63,989 nucleotides of DNA from Bacteroidales bacterium (GCA_023231005.1 JALNWG010000019.1:1-63989), one strand, 5' to 3'. Counted from the stretch's first letter, positions 36,483 through 44,740 are shown. Numbers and translations are program-made. The notes: generated by a model not told the origin, from the letters alone.

Positions 36483-37943
36483 TTATTTTTGGGGAATGTT
36501 TTTCAATGTTTCGACCAGAAAATCCCAGAATTTCTGAACTGTAACAATATTGACCTTTTCATCCGGAGAGTGTGGGAAACGGATGGTTGGGCCAAAGGAT
36601 ATCATATCCCAGTCGGGATAAGCGCCTCCCATAATGCCACATTCAAGTCCGGCATGGATAGCTGTTATTTTTGGAATCTTCCCGAATTTTTTATTATAAA
36701 TGTCCTGCATGGTTTTCAAAATGGGGGAAGAAGGATTGGGTTTCCACCCGGGATATTGTCCGTCAAAAACACATTTGGCACCAGCCAACTCAAAAACGCA
36801 CCTCATCATTTGTTCAAGGTCAATCTTTGAAGAGTCAACAGAACTTCTCAGGAGGCATTGTATTTGGATCTGTCTGTTTTCAGATTTTACAATGGCTAAG
36901 TTGGTAGATGTTTCGACCAATCCTGCCATTTCATTACTCATCCGGATCACTCCATTAGGGCAGCCATAAAGGGCATAAAACAATTGATGTTGTGTTTTTT
37001 CGTCTATTAAGAATTTTGGTGTCTCAGTTAGTTCAGCAGTGATTTTAAGGTTCGGTTCAACAGCCGATAATTCTTTTCTCACGATTTGAGTGAACACATT
37101 CATGTATTTGAGAAATCCATCCTTTTTATCAGCAGCTAATGTAATGATGGCGAAAGCTTCCCGGGGAATTCCATTGCGGATACTTCCTCCATCGATACTG
37201 GCTAAACGGAGGCCAAATTTTCGATCAGCTTCCCAAAAGAGTCGGGTAATTACTTTATTAGCATTTCCCCGGCCCAAAGGAATATCAACTCCACTGTGTC
37301 CGCCTTTCATGCCGGTAACGTTGACTTTTAAAGCAACGTGGTTAGAAGGAACGGCCACTTCAGAATAATCGAAAGAAAAGTTTCCGTTTGTTCCTCCGGC
37401 GCAACCGATATAGAGTTCTCCTTCGTCTTCAGAATCCATATTCAGGAGAATTGTTCCTTTTAAAAGTCCGGGTTTCAGGCCATTGGCACCAGTCATGCCG
37501 GTTTCTTCATCAGTTGTGAACAATGCTTCGATGGGGCCATGAGGAATGTTTTTTGATTCCAGAATAGCCATGGCTGCGGCAACTCCCATTCCGTTGTCGG
37601 CCCCTAACGTGGTTCCATTGGCATGTACCCATTCTCCATCAACGATGGCTTCAATGGGATCTGTTTCAAAATTATGGACCTTGTCGTTGTTTTTCTGGGG
37701 AACCATGTCGAGGTGCCCTTGCAGAATCACGCCCTTGCGATTTTCCATTCCCGGTGTAGCGGGTTTTTTGATAATGACATTGCCTATCTCATCAATCAGA
37801 GTTTCAAGGCCGAGATTTTTACCAAAGTTGAAAACAAATTCTCTGACTTTATTCTCTTTTTTAGAAGGACGGGGAACTTGTGTCAGGCCATAAAAATTTT
37901 TCCAAAGAGCTTTTGGTTCCAGATTTAAGATTTCTTTACTCAT
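36483..37943 (-). CDS. pepD: Aminoacyl-histidine dipeptidase (Xaa-His, M20 family)
   Basis: The 486-residue protein has the PepD start (LEPKALWKNFYGLTQVPRPS) and metal-binding M20 motifs: GHLDMVPQ, GTTLGADNGMGVA (bridging Asp), TTDEETGMTGA (catalytic Glu) and NMDSEDEGE. Near the C-terminus, AIHAGLECGIMGG supplies the last His ligand. It hydrolyses dipeptides such as carnosine-like Xaa-His in the cytoplasm. The length agrees with E. coli PepD (485). Confidence 0.96.
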   Translation of the reverse strand: MSKEILNLEPKALWKNFYGLTQVPRPSKKENKVREFVFNFGKNLGLETLIDEIGNVIIKKPATPGMENRKGVILQGHLDMVPQKNNDKVHNFETDPIEAIVDGEWVHANGTTLGADNGMGVAAAMAILESKNIPHGPIEALFTTDEETGMTGANGLKPGLLKGTILLNMDSEDEGELYIGCAGGTNGNFSFDYSEVAVPSNHVALKVNVTGMKGGHSGVDIPLGRGNANKVITRLFWEADRKFGLRLASIDGGSIRNGIPREAFAIITLAADKKDGFLKYMNVFTQIVRKELSAVEPNLKITAELTETPKFLIDEKTQHQLFYALYGCPNGVIRMSNEMAGLVETSTNLAIVKSENRQIQIQCLLRSSVDSSKIDLEQMMRCVFELAGAKCVFDGQYPGWKPNPSSPILKTMQDIYNKKFGKIPKITAIHAGLECGIMGGAYPDWDMISFGPTIRFPHSPDEKVNIVTVQKFWDFLVETLKNIPQK

Positions 37944-37998
37944 AGTCTTATGACTTTATATAAATGATTATTTTTTGATTTGGTTTCGTTTCGAATTT

Positions 37999-38006
37999 CA
38001 AAGATA
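37999..38006 (-). promoter_or_regulatory. -7 element for pepD
   Basis: TATCTTTG on the minus strand, 55 nt upstream of the pepD ATG, matches TAnnTTTG. No -33 TTG was found at 19-20 nt. Confidence 0.4.
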
Positions 38007-38021
38007 GTAAAAATACTTAGC

Positions 38022-38411
38022 TCATTGTGTCGCATTCTTGTCAATTTCCAGAAAACTGATATATCGCTCCTGGTATAAAAGAGATAGAAATTTAGTGACC
38101 CTTTCTTCCGTCTCTTCAAGTGGTTTCATTTCATCCGGAAATTGTTGTCTTAGGGCGTTGCAGATATCGGTAACCGATGAAACCCCATCTATCAGTATCC
38201 ATGTTTGGCTTCCGAAGTGGTCCAGTTTGATTTGGATAAAGTGACTTTTTTTTGGAGGTTGGAATAGCGAAGCGGAGAGCCGGTTTTTAAAACGGGGCAT
38301 CAACAGGTTGATTTCTCCATCATCGCGAACTTCATGTTGCAATACCCTCACCGGATGAAGGTCGAGGAAATTCACTTTTTTTAATATTTTTCTTCTTTGA
38401 AAAAAGTTCAT
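38022..38411 (-). CDS. PqqD-like protein
   Basis: The 129-residue protein starts at the ATG at 38411 (MNFFQRRK). A segment with hydrophobic-Trp-polar spacing (QTWILIDGVSSVTDICNALRQQFPD) followed by a helix (RVTKFLSLLYQERYISF) matches the PqqD/RRE winged fold. PqqD-like domains bind leader peptides for radical-SAM enzymes. No radical-SAM gene or small precursor peptide is adjacent, so the partner is unknown. It lies downstream of the OPT gene beyond a terminator. Confidence 0.65.
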   Translation of the reverse strand: MNFFQRRKILKKVNFLDLHPVRVLQHEVRDDGEINLLMPRFKNRLSASLFQPPKKSHFIQIKLDHFGSQTWILIDGVSSVTDICNALRQQFPDEMKPLEETEERVTKFLSLLYQERYISFLEIDKNATQ

Positions 38412-38426
38412 CGATTTCTGATTAGT

Positions 38427-38469
38427 CAGAAAAAAGAGCTGTCCCAAATTATTTTGAAACAGCTCTTTT
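38427..38469 (-). terminator. Rho-independent terminator after the OPT gene
   Basis: AAAAGAGCTGT (38432-38442) pairs with ACAGCTCTTTT (38459-38469), with further CAAA/TTTG pairing inside the loop. On the minus strand the hairpin is followed by a T-run, and it lies 18 bp past the stop of the OPT gene. Confidence 0.75.
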
Positions 38470-38487
38470 CGAAATTATTGTCATGGA

Positions 38488-40563
38488 TTACATTCCTGAA
38501 GATGGCGGTGCCGGTTCGTCCGGTTTTCCAGCATTTTTCAAAGGGATCTGAATCAATATATAAGCAATGATCGCTAAGATGACAAAGCTGATATAGAATG
38601 TTGGTTCTTTAAAGAAACTAAAGTAGTTGTACAGGAAAATATCGAATACAGCGAATATTGCGATCATAAGTCCCATCAACGCTTCTCCTGCGATCAGCCC
38701 GGAAGCCAGCAGGACACCGGTGTTTTCAACCCTGACCTTCTGCGCTTCATTATGGTTGCGTTTTTTGGAATAGAGTTCAACGGCTCCTTTGATCAAACCT
38801 CCGGTGAAAATAGCGAAAGTTGTTTCGATGGGGAGGTACATCCCAACAGAGACGAGCATGGGGCTTTTTACCTGCATCAGGATGAAAGCGGTTCCCATCA
38901 ACATTCCGGCAATGATCAGCGGCCATGCCATTTGGCCCTGAACGATTCCACGGGAAAGAATAGCCATCAAACTGGCCTGAGGTGCACTCAGATTTTTACT
39001 TCCAAACCCACCCTGATATCCAAGATTTTTTCCGCTGGCAATATCACCATCGTTTAGGAAAGCAAGAACAACAAACATCACGGAGCCGGCCAGGATTACG
39101 CCGAGGATGTCTCCGATCTGCATCCGCCAGGGAGTACCGCCGAGAATATGTCCGGCTTTCAGATCCTGGAGCATTTCACCAGCCACAGCAGCAGAAACGC
39201 ATACAATGGCAGCAACACCAAGAACAGTAGCAACACCTGCATCTCCCTGAACACCGAGGGCAACAAGGATCAAAGCAGTGACTACCAAAGCTGTCAGGGT
39301 CAAACCGCTAATCGGGTTATTGGAAGATCCCATAATCCCGACCAGATAACCGGATACGGAGGCAAAGAAAAATGCCAGAATGATCATTACCGTAGAAGCA
39401 ACTACAGCGATGAGAACCGTTGTTTGGAAAATGAAGTAGGTGATACAGAAGGTAAGAATAGCAACTGCTCCAATGCCAACCATGATCCAGGTAAAACTGA
39501 TGTCTTTTTCATTTCTTGGGACATTGTGTTCAATTCCGGTAGCAGCTTTTTTAACATCTTTTACTGACCGAGAGATACCCGTTGACAAACTTTTCCGCAT
39601 CTTAAATAAGGTAAAGGCAGCACTCACCAACATTCCGCCAATGGCGATGGGACGGATGATATATTTCCATATCTGATTGATCTGATAGGAAGGGTCTGTT
39701 ACTTTTGCCATGGCTGCCTCAGCAGTCAGCGTGGCATCTTTTGCAGTGAGAAAAGCAGCCCATTCCTGGAAGTTGATGCTGGGCATCAGAAAATACATGA
39801 TCATGGGAGCCAATAAACCCCAGGCTAATAAACCTCCGGAAAAGTTCAGTGCCCCCAGTTTGGGGCCAATGATATAACCCACACCCATGTATGCCGGACT
39901 GATTCCAGGGGAGCTTAGCAACATTCCTCCTTGTCCGGTGAACACAGTTCCGCTGATGGTTTGTTTTCCAAAGACTATAAATTTTTCCCACAGATATTGA
40001 AATAATTTCAATTCACCGAGAATTTTAATAAGTCCCCCAAATCCCATGGCCCAGAATAGGAATTTAGATCCCCCTGAACCACCTTGTCCGGCTTTGTGAA
40101 TTTCAGCAGCAGCAACAGATTCAGGGAAGGGGAGCTCGGCATCTTCCACCATAACACGGCGAAGCAGCGCTACAAACATAATACCCAGGATACCGCCAGC
40201 AATAAGAATCAATGTAGACGTAATATAATGGCCCATAGTAAAAAACTCGGACCAGATACCGGAGATGAAAAAAGCGGGCAAGGTAAAAATAGCTCCGGCA
40301 GCTACCGATTCACCAATAGACCCGACAGTACGGGTAATGTTTTCTTCCAGAATGGAACCTTTCATCAATCGTAAAATTGCCATACCAAGAACGGCAGCGG
40401 GATAGGTCGCCGCAATGGTCATACCGGCTTTGAGTCCGAGGTAAGCATTGGCGGCACCTAAAATAACGGCAAAGAAAAGGCCAATGATTAGCGCTCGAAC
40501 AGTAAATTCTTTCATGTTTGTCTCTGGAGAGACAAATGGAATGAACCTCTTTTGTTCGGCCAT
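38488..40563 (-). CDS. OPT-family oligopeptide transporter
   Basis: The 691-residue protein has about 15-16 hydrophobic segments. Signature stretches are LGAANAYLGLKAGMTIAATYPAAVLGMAIL near the N-terminus (given in part), NITRTVGSIGESVAAGAIFT, GSSNNPISGLTL and GEALMGLMIAIF. The OPT family imports small peptides or metal chelates with protons. The prokaryotic branch here (about 690 aa) is usually labelled a putative peptide transporter; its substrate is unproven. It is transcribed alone, ending in a clear terminator. Confidence 0.9.
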   Translation of the reverse strand: MAEQKRFIPFVSPETNMKEFTVRALIIGLFFAVILGAANAYLGLKAGMTIAATYPAAVLGMAILRLMKGSILEENITRTVGSIGESVAAGAIFTLPAFFISGIWSEFFTMGHYITSTLILIAGGILGIMFVALLRRVMVEDAELPFPESVAAAEIHKAGQGGSGGSKFLFWAMGFGGLIKILGELKLFQYLWEKFIVFGKQTISGTVFTGQGGMLLSSPGISPAYMGVGYIIGPKLGALNFSGGLLAWGLLAPMIMYFLMPSINFQEWAAFLTAKDATLTAEAAMAKVTDPSYQINQIWKYIIRPIAIGGMLVSAAFTLFKMRKSLSTGISRSVKDVKKAATGIEHNVPRNEKDISFTWIMVGIGAVAILTFCITYFIFQTTVLIAVVASTVMIILAFFFASVSGYLVGIMGSSNNPISGLTLTALVVTALILVALGVQGDAGVATVLGVAAIVCVSAAVAGEMLQDLKAGHILGGTPWRMQIGDILGVILAGSVMFVVLAFLNDGDIASGKNLGYQGGFGSKNLSAPQASLMAILSRGIVQGQMAWPLIIAGMLMGTAFILMQVKSPMLVSVGMYLPIETTFAIFTGGLIKGAVELYSKKRNHNEAQKVRVENTGVLLASGLIAGEALMGLMIAIFAVFDIFLYNYFSFFKEPTFYISFVILAIIAYILIQIPLKNAGKPDEPAPPSSGM

Positions 40564-40619
40564 AAAAAAAGTTTTAGGGAGTTAATAAATTAAAAATGCA
40601 GTTCGCAAAATAATGAAAA

Positions 40620-41237
40620 TTAGGCGATATGGACAAGTTTTTTTGTGATAAAAAAATCTTCATTAATGAAGTCATTTAAGTTAAAAATCGTAATAGACCC
40701 TGGTATTTTGTTCGTTGAATGTTCCAACTCACCACCTGTAAGATACAGAATTCCATTAGTCAGATTATTGAATCCCGGTTGCTTTATATTTCTTTTTACC
40801 AGCGAATAAAAATCAGGGAGGTTGGAAACAGCTCTTCCGGTTATAAAATCGAAGGTTTCTTTTATCGATTCAACACGATTATTAATCGTTCTGACATTGT
40901 CAAGTTCCAATTCCCTGGCGATCACTTCTACTACTTTGATTTTTTTTCCGATTGAATCTACCAGTGTAAATTGTGCTTCCGGAAAAAGAATTGCCAACGG
41001 AATCCCCGGAAATCCCCCCCCAGTTCCAACATCAAGTATTTTAGTTGCAGATTTGAATTGAATAATCTTGGCAATTGCCAGAGAATGTAAAACATGATGT
41101 ACGGTCAATTGATCAATATCTTTTCTGGAGATCACATTGATCTTCTCATTCCAGAAACGATACAGATTATCCAAAAGGTCAAAATGACGTTTTTGCAGGG
41201 AGGTTAAATGGGGGAAGTAGTGTTCGATGAGATTCAT
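40620..41237 (-). CDS. rsmG: 16S rRNA (guanine-527-N7)-methyltransferase
   Basis: The 205-residue protein has the SAM-binding motif ILDVGTGGGFPGIPLAIL (about 68-85), FTLVDSIGKKIKVV, TINNRVESI and FITGRAVSNLPDF, the full RsmG pattern. It methylates G527 in 16S rRNA. Its ATG overlaps the THX stop as ATGA, which links a small-subunit protein gene to a small-subunit rRNA modification gene. Confidence 0.95.
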   Translation of the reverse strand: MNLIEHYFPHLTSLQKRHFDLLDNLYRFWNEKINVISRKDIDQLTVHHVLHSLAIAKIIQFKSATKILDVGTGGGFPGIPLAILFPEAQFTLVDSIGKKIKVVEVIARELELDNVRTINNRVESIKETFDFITGRAVSNLPDFYSLVKRNIKQPGFNNLTNGILYLTGGELEHSTNKIPGSITIFNLNDFINEDFFITKKLVHIA

Positions 41238-41500
41238 TCCTCGCTCGAGGCACTTTTTTTTCTGGTTTTTGGCGTTTTTACTTTCTCTTCTCCTTCAGCT
41301 GGTTCTACAACTTTTTTTGTCGTTTTTTTTGCGACCGTTTTTGCAGCTTCTATTTCCACAGGTTCAACAACTTTTTTAGGCGTTGGTTCCGGTTTTGGTG
41401 CAGACTGAATGATTGTTTTTTTCTTTTTCCGCGTTCTTGTTATGCCAGATGAACCAATAATGATTTTGCCACGTTTCGTTTTTTTATCTCCTTTTCCCAT
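41234..41500 (-). CDS. 30S ribosomal protein THX with long C-terminal tail
   Basis: The 88-residue protein has as its first 29 residues (MGKGDKKTKRGKIIIGSSG then ITRTRKKKKT) the THX family, a small peptide bound in the head of the 30S subunit in Thermus and relatives. The remaining ~60 residues are Lys/Ala/Glu/Pro-rich, with two copies of KKVVEP; such tails occur in Bacteroidota and are probably disordered. The ATG at 41500 follows a -7 box. It is coupled to rsmG by ATGA. Confidence 0.85.
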   Translation of the reverse strand: MGKGDKKTKRGKIIIGSSGITRTRKKKKTIIQSAPKPEPTPKKVVEPVEIEAAKTVAKKTTKKVVEPAEGEEKVKTPKTRKKSASSEE

Positions 41501-41530
41501 AGTTGAATTTTTTATTGTCTGATGACAAGG

Positions 41531-41538
41531 CAAATGTA
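41531..41538 (-). promoter_or_regulatory. -7 element for the THX-rsmG unit
   Basis: TACATTTG on the minus strand, 30 nt upstream of the THX ATG, matches TAnnTTTG and argues against the longer upstream reading frame. Confidence 0.5.
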
Positions 41539-41561
41539 CAAAAAACAGAAAAGAAAAGTGA

Positions 41562-42269
41562 TCAGCGCAATTGTTTTTTTTCGGCGAACAGGGAGATGAT
41601 GGCTTCAGACTTGTTAATTGAGCGCTTAAGCCATTCCAATAAAACCAAGTTTTGCTCTCTTTCCGGCAATTGCCATGCAACATCTGAAGTTCTGATTCGC
41701 TGGGTGAGTGTTTGAATTAAAATGGCGGCAGAAACACTAATATTTAAACTTTCCGTAAAACCAACCATTGGTATTTTAACAAAATCATCTGCCATCTCGA
41801 TGGCGATGGGAGTCAACCCCATTAATTCGGTACCGAAAATCAATGCTGTTTTTTGTCTCAGCGGCAATGTTTCTGGTGTGAAATGATCTTTATGCGGAGT
41901 AGTGGAAACGAGTCGGTACCCATCCAACTTAAGTTTAGTGAGACATGCTTCGGTATTGTGCTGCGTTTCGTTGTATTTTTTAAGCGATAACCATTTTGCT
42001 GAACCCAATGCAACATCCGGATTTACTTGATATTTATTTCTGTTTTCAATAATATGTACATCCTGAATTCCGAAGCAATCACAAGTTCGTAAAACGGCGC
42101 TGGCATTGTGTGGCTGGTAAATGTCTTCCAATACCACGGTAAGGAACCGGGTCCTGAAGCCGATTGCTTTTTGAAACTTCAGAAAACGCTCCTTTGTAAT
42201 AAAATCTTTCAGAAAGGAGATCAACTCCGGGGGAGAATCAGGATGTAATTCATTGACTGGAAACATCAT
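41562..42269 (-). CDS. SPOUT-family RNA 2'-O-methyltransferase (TrmH/SpoU)
   Basis: The 235-residue protein has SPOUT motifs: motif 1 LEDIYQPHNASAVLRTCDCFG, motif 2 ALIFGTELMGLTP, and motif 3 VGFTESLNISVSAAILI, which forms the trefoil knot that binds SAM. Asn and Arg in motif 1 (PHNASAVLR) match the catalytic positions. The order and size resemble TrmH (tRNA Gm18), but the target cannot be fixed from sequence. A second SPOUT enzyme (rlmB) is at 57.4 kb. Confidence 0.9.
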   Translation of the reverse strand: MMFPVNELHPDSPPELISFLKDFITKERFLKFQKAIGFRTRFLTVVLEDIYQPHNASAVLRTCDCFGIQDVHIIENRNKYQVNPDVALGSAKWLSLKKYNETQHNTEACLTKLKLDGYRLVSTTPHKDHFTPETLPLRQKTALIFGTELMGLTPIAIEMADDFVKIPMVGFTESLNISVSAAILIQTLTQRIRTSDVAWQLPEREQNLVLLEWLKRSINKSEAIISLFAEKKQLR

Positions 42270-42289
42270 TAATCCGTTTAGGAAGGCTA

Positions 42290-42297
42290 CAAAAGTA
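42290..42297 (-). promoter_or_regulatory. -7 element for the SPOUT methyltransferase gene
   Basis: TACTTTTG on the minus strand, 20 nt upstream of the ATG at 42269, is divergent from the -7 box at 42338. Confidence 0.45.
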
Positions 42298-42337
42298 AAA
42301 AAAATGGCTATCTATACCGTTAATTCAGGAAAAAATG

Positions 42338-42345
42338 TAAATTTG
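42338..42345 (+). promoter_or_regulatory. -7 element for the TPR membrane protein gene
   Basis: TAAATTTG, 21 nt upstream of the ATG at 42367, favours that start over longer in-frame options. Confidence 0.5.
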
Positions 42346-42366
42346 CACCTCCAAAATTCAGATAAT

Positions 42367-43068
42367 ATGGCAAATAAGCAAGATAAAAAAATCGATAAAA
42401 CTGAAGAACGTATCGTTGCGGTTGAAGAGGCCTTTGGCAAAACAGAACAATTTATTGAAAAATATCAGAATGTCATTTTGATTGTAGTTGCTGCAATCAT
42501 TGTTATTGTTCTCGGATATTTTGGATTTAAACGGTTTTATCTTGCTCCAAAAGAAAAAGATGCACAGAGTCAAATGTTCATGGCTGAAAAGTATTTTGAA
42601 CAGGATTCTCTCAAAAAAGCATTGAACGGAGATGGACAATATCTTGGTTTTCTTTCCATTATCGATGAATATGGAATTACAAAATCAGCCAACCTGGCTC
42701 ATTATTACTCCGGTGTATGTTATCTGAAATTGGGGCAATTTGATCTGGCTTTGGAACAATTGAAGAAATTTAGCACGAAAGACCAACTTCTGGGACCAAT
42801 GGCAAAAGGCGCTATGGGAGATGCCAATATGGAGTTAAAACAGGTTCAAAAAGCTGTGGATCTTTATTTGGAAGCTGCCGACATGAAGAAAAACGACTTT
42901 ACCTCTCCTCTGTTTTTAATGAAAGCTGGTATGGCTTATGAGGAATTGGGCAATCTTGACAAAGCGCTCACCACCTATAAAAGGATTAGAGAAGAATATC
43001 CCCGTTCGTATGAGGGAAGAGAAATCGAAAAAAATATTTCGTATGTGGAAGGCCTGATGAAAAAATAA
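42367..43068 (+). CDS. TPR protein with N-terminal membrane anchor (YfgM/ancillary SecYEG translocon-like)
   Basis: The 233-residue protein has a charged N-terminus (ANKQDKKIDKTEERIVAVEE), then one transmembrane helix at about 37-55 (VILIVVAAIIVIVLGYFGF), then TPR units (LAHYYSGVCYLKLGQFDLALEQL; GMAYEELGNLDKALTTYKRI). The layout resembles YfgM, a periplasmic TPR protein tied to the Sec translocon, and Bacteroidota homologues are usually just 'tetratricopeptide repeat protein'. A strong terminator follows. Confidence 0.82.
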   Translation: MANKQDKKIDKTEERIVAVEEAFGKTEQFIEKYQNVILIVVAAIIVIVLGYFGFKRFYLAPKEKDAQSQMFMAEKYFEQDSLKKALNGDGQYLGFLSIIDEYGITKSANLAHYYSGVCYLKLGQFDLALEQLKKFSTKDQLLGPMAKGAMGDANMELKQVQKAVDLYLEAADMKKNDFTSPLFLMKAGMAYEELGNLDKALTTYKRIREEYPRSYEGREIEKNISYVEGLMKK

Positions 43069-43099
43069 TCGGGAACCACTAAAAGAAAAAGTAAATTAG

Positions 43100-43127
43100 T
43101 GGCCTGTTAATTCAGGCCATTTTTTTT
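43100..43127 (+). terminator. Rho-independent terminator ending at the fmt start codon
   Basis: TGGCCTG (43100-43106) pairs with CAGGCCA (43113-43119) across a 6-nt loop and is followed by eight T. The T-run ends immediately before the fmt ATG at 43128. Confidence 0.85.
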
Positions 43128-44099
43128 ATGAATAAATCACCCAGGATCATCTTTTTCGGAACTCCGGATTTTGCAGTTACTTCCCTGATCAAACTGCTGG
43201 ATGCTGGTTATCCGGTAGTAGCTGTTGTTACTGCTCCGGATAAACCTGCCGGACGGGGATTAAAAGAGCGACTCTCTCCGGTTAAAATGGCTGCTATGGC
43301 TCACGAAATTCCGGTTTTGCAGCCTCCGAAAATGAATGATCCTGATTTTATCAACCACCTCAAATCCTTGAACCCGGATCTTCAGATCGTCATTGCTTTC
43401 AGAATGATGCCAAAGTCCGTTTGGGAACTACCTCGCATGGGAACCTTTAATCTTCATGCTTCCTTGTTGCCCCAATACCGGGGCGCTGCCCCCATCCATT
43501 GGGCGGTAATCAATGGTGAAAAGGAAACTGGGGTGACCACTTTTTTTATCAATGAAACGATCGATACCGGAGGTATACTTTTAAGAGAGAAAGTTCCAAT
43601 CGGAGATCGGGAAACAACAGGTGAACTCCATGACCGTTTGATGAAAATCGGAGCAAATCTTGTAACCCGAACAGTAGAAGGACTATTCTCCGGAGAAATT
43701 CAATCCATTTCACAGGACTCTTTATATTCCTCAACTAATGGGCTGAAAACAGCTCCGAAAATATTTAAAGAAGATTGCAGAATTCTATGGAAACAGCCAA
43801 CAGACCAGGTCTGTAATTTTATCAGAGGGCTTTCTCCTCACCCTGGTGCTTTTACAGAAGTGAAGATGACCGATGGTACGGTTCAAACCTTGAAAATATT
43901 CCATGCACTTCCGAATATTATTACGCATACCCTAACACCCGGAATTTTCGTAACGGATCGGAAAACATTTTTAAAAGTAAGTACAATTGATGGTTTTATT
44001 ATGATAAATGAGGTCCAATTGGCTGGACGAAAAACCATGAATACCGTGGATTTCCTTCGGGGTTTCGGAAGAATATTTCCCGAAACCTGTGGTATTTAA
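43128..44099 (+). CDS. fmt: Methionyl-tRNA formyltransferase
   Basis: The 323-residue protein has an N-terminal catalytic domain with FFGTPDFAV, TAPDKPAGRGLK, FNLHASLLPQYRGAAPIHWAVINGEKETGVT (given in part, containing the catalytic Asn and His) and the conserved Asp in ETIDTGGILL. The C-terminal oligonucleotide-binding domain starts around residue 210. It formylates initiator Met-tRNA. The ATG directly abuts the upstream terminator, so the promoter must lie in the preceding gene or transcripts must read through. Confidence 0.96.
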   Translation: MNKSPRIIFFGTPDFAVTSLIKLLDAGYPVVAVVTAPDKPAGRGLKERLSPVKMAAMAHEIPVLQPPKMNDPDFINHLKSLNPDLQIVIAFRMMPKSVWELPRMGTFNLHASLLPQYRGAAPIHWAVINGEKETGVTTFFINETIDTGGILLREKVPIGDRETTGELHDRLMKIGANLVTRTVEGLFSGEIQSISQDSLYSSTNGLKTAPKIFKEDCRILWKQPTDQVCNFIRGLSPHPGAFTEVKMTDGTVQTLKIFHALPNIITHTLTPGIFVTDRKTFLKVSTIDGFIMINEVQLAGRKTMNTVDFLRGFGRIFPETCGI

Positions 44100-44153
44100 C
44101 GTTTTTATGGCTTGAGATATTAACAAATCCTTCGATTTATCAACATTTTCAGT

Positions 44154-44202
44154 AGTTTTAGACCTAAAACTCTTGACTTTTTTTTCAGATACCTTATATT
44201 TG
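44154..44202 (+). promoter_or_regulatory. HU promoter with upstream inverted repeat
   Basis: TTG at 44173-44175 and TATATTTG at 44195-44202 are 19 nt apart, a full Bacteroidota promoter with a ~35-nt leader to the HU ATG. Just upstream, 44154-44171 is a perfect inverted repeat, AGTTTTAG-AC-CTAAAACT, ending 1 nt before the -33 box. It is a likely operator or activator site. Confidence 0.75.
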
Positions 44203-44244
44203 CAGGGATTTTTATTAAAAGTATTAACTAAAACTTTAAAAAAA

Positions 44245-44517
44245 ATGAACAAGGCTCAATTAATCGAAGCAGTAGCTAACGATGCAAAAGTGACCAAAGC
44301 AGAAGCTAAAAGAGCACTGGAAGCAGTGATCACCGCTACAACAAAAGCTTTAGGCAAAGGCGAAAGAGTTGCCTTAGTAGGTTTTGGTTCGTTTTCCGTT
44401 TCCAAAAGAGCTGCCCGCAAGGGACGCAATCCTCAGAATGGCAAGGAAATTAAAATCCCCGCCAAGAAAGTTGTTAAATTCAAAGCTGGTGCAGAACTCG
44501 GAAAAAAAGTTAAATAA
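44245..44517 (+). CDS. hup: HU-family DNA-binding protein
   Basis: The 90-residue protein is a typical HU/IHF: MNKAQLIEAVAND at the N-terminal helices, VALVGFGSFSVSKRAARKGRNPQNGKEI (given in part; contains the GFGSF and RNPQ DNA-bending arm motif) and FKAGAELGKKVK. The homodimer bends and compacts DNA. The ATG at 44245 is chosen; an alternative upstream TTG at 44173 is in fact the -33 promoter element. It is a single-gene unit with its own terminator. Confidence 0.97.
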   Translation: MNKAQLIEAVANDAKVTKAEAKRALEAVITATTKALGKGERVALVGFGSFSVSKRAARKGRNPQNGKEIKIPAKKVVKFKAGAELGKKVK

Positions 44518-44540
44518 CATTTTTTCCTTTTTACCGCATA

Positions 44541-44567
44541 AAAAACCCGGATATTCCGGGTTTTTTT
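44541..44567 (+). terminator. Rho-independent terminator after HU
   Basis: AAAAACCCGGA and TCCGGGTTTTT form an 11-bp stem with a TAT loop, followed by further T, 23 bp past the HU stop. The A/T flanks make it usable in both directions, so it may also protect the end of the recQ transcript. Confidence 0.88.
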
Positions 44568-44602
44568 GTTTCATTCAGGATGGTTCTGAAAAAGGCGGAA
44601 CC

Positions 44603-44740
44603 GATACGGGTTACCAAATACTTGCCAAGCAATTCACGTGCAATTGACACAACATCGGAACGCTGATAGAATTCACGGAAAAGAACGAATGGTTCATTTC
44701 CACCGGTATTTTCTCTCTTTATCAAGGATGATTTTTTCAT
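44603..44740 (-). pseudogene. mpg: Remnant of 3-methyladenine DNA glycosylase N-terminus
   Basis: In one minus-strand frame the translation of about 44603-44680 reads EFYQRSDVVSIARELLGKYL then VTRI, matching the N-terminal helix of Mpg/AAG family glycosylases. The next residues (GSAFFRTIL) leave the family, which should continue with the GIIVETEAY-like active-site segment. The remaining ~160 codons are absent, and the only in-frame ATG (44740) lies within recQ. I read it as a deleted gene left between HU and recQ; a chance match is possible but unlikely. Confidence 0.7.

Noticed and set aside
39148..39567. 139-codon open frame on the plus strand opposite the OPT transporter
   Set aside because: It is antisense to a clearly real membrane-protein gene; the translation is polar and Ser/Asn-rich with no family pattern.
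44173..44244. N-terminal extension of HU
   Set aside because: The region is the promoter; HU proteins begin MNKAQLI.
44603..44740. Intact 3-methyladenine glycosylase
   Set aside because: Only the first helix is present; the catalytic Glu region and the rest are missing.
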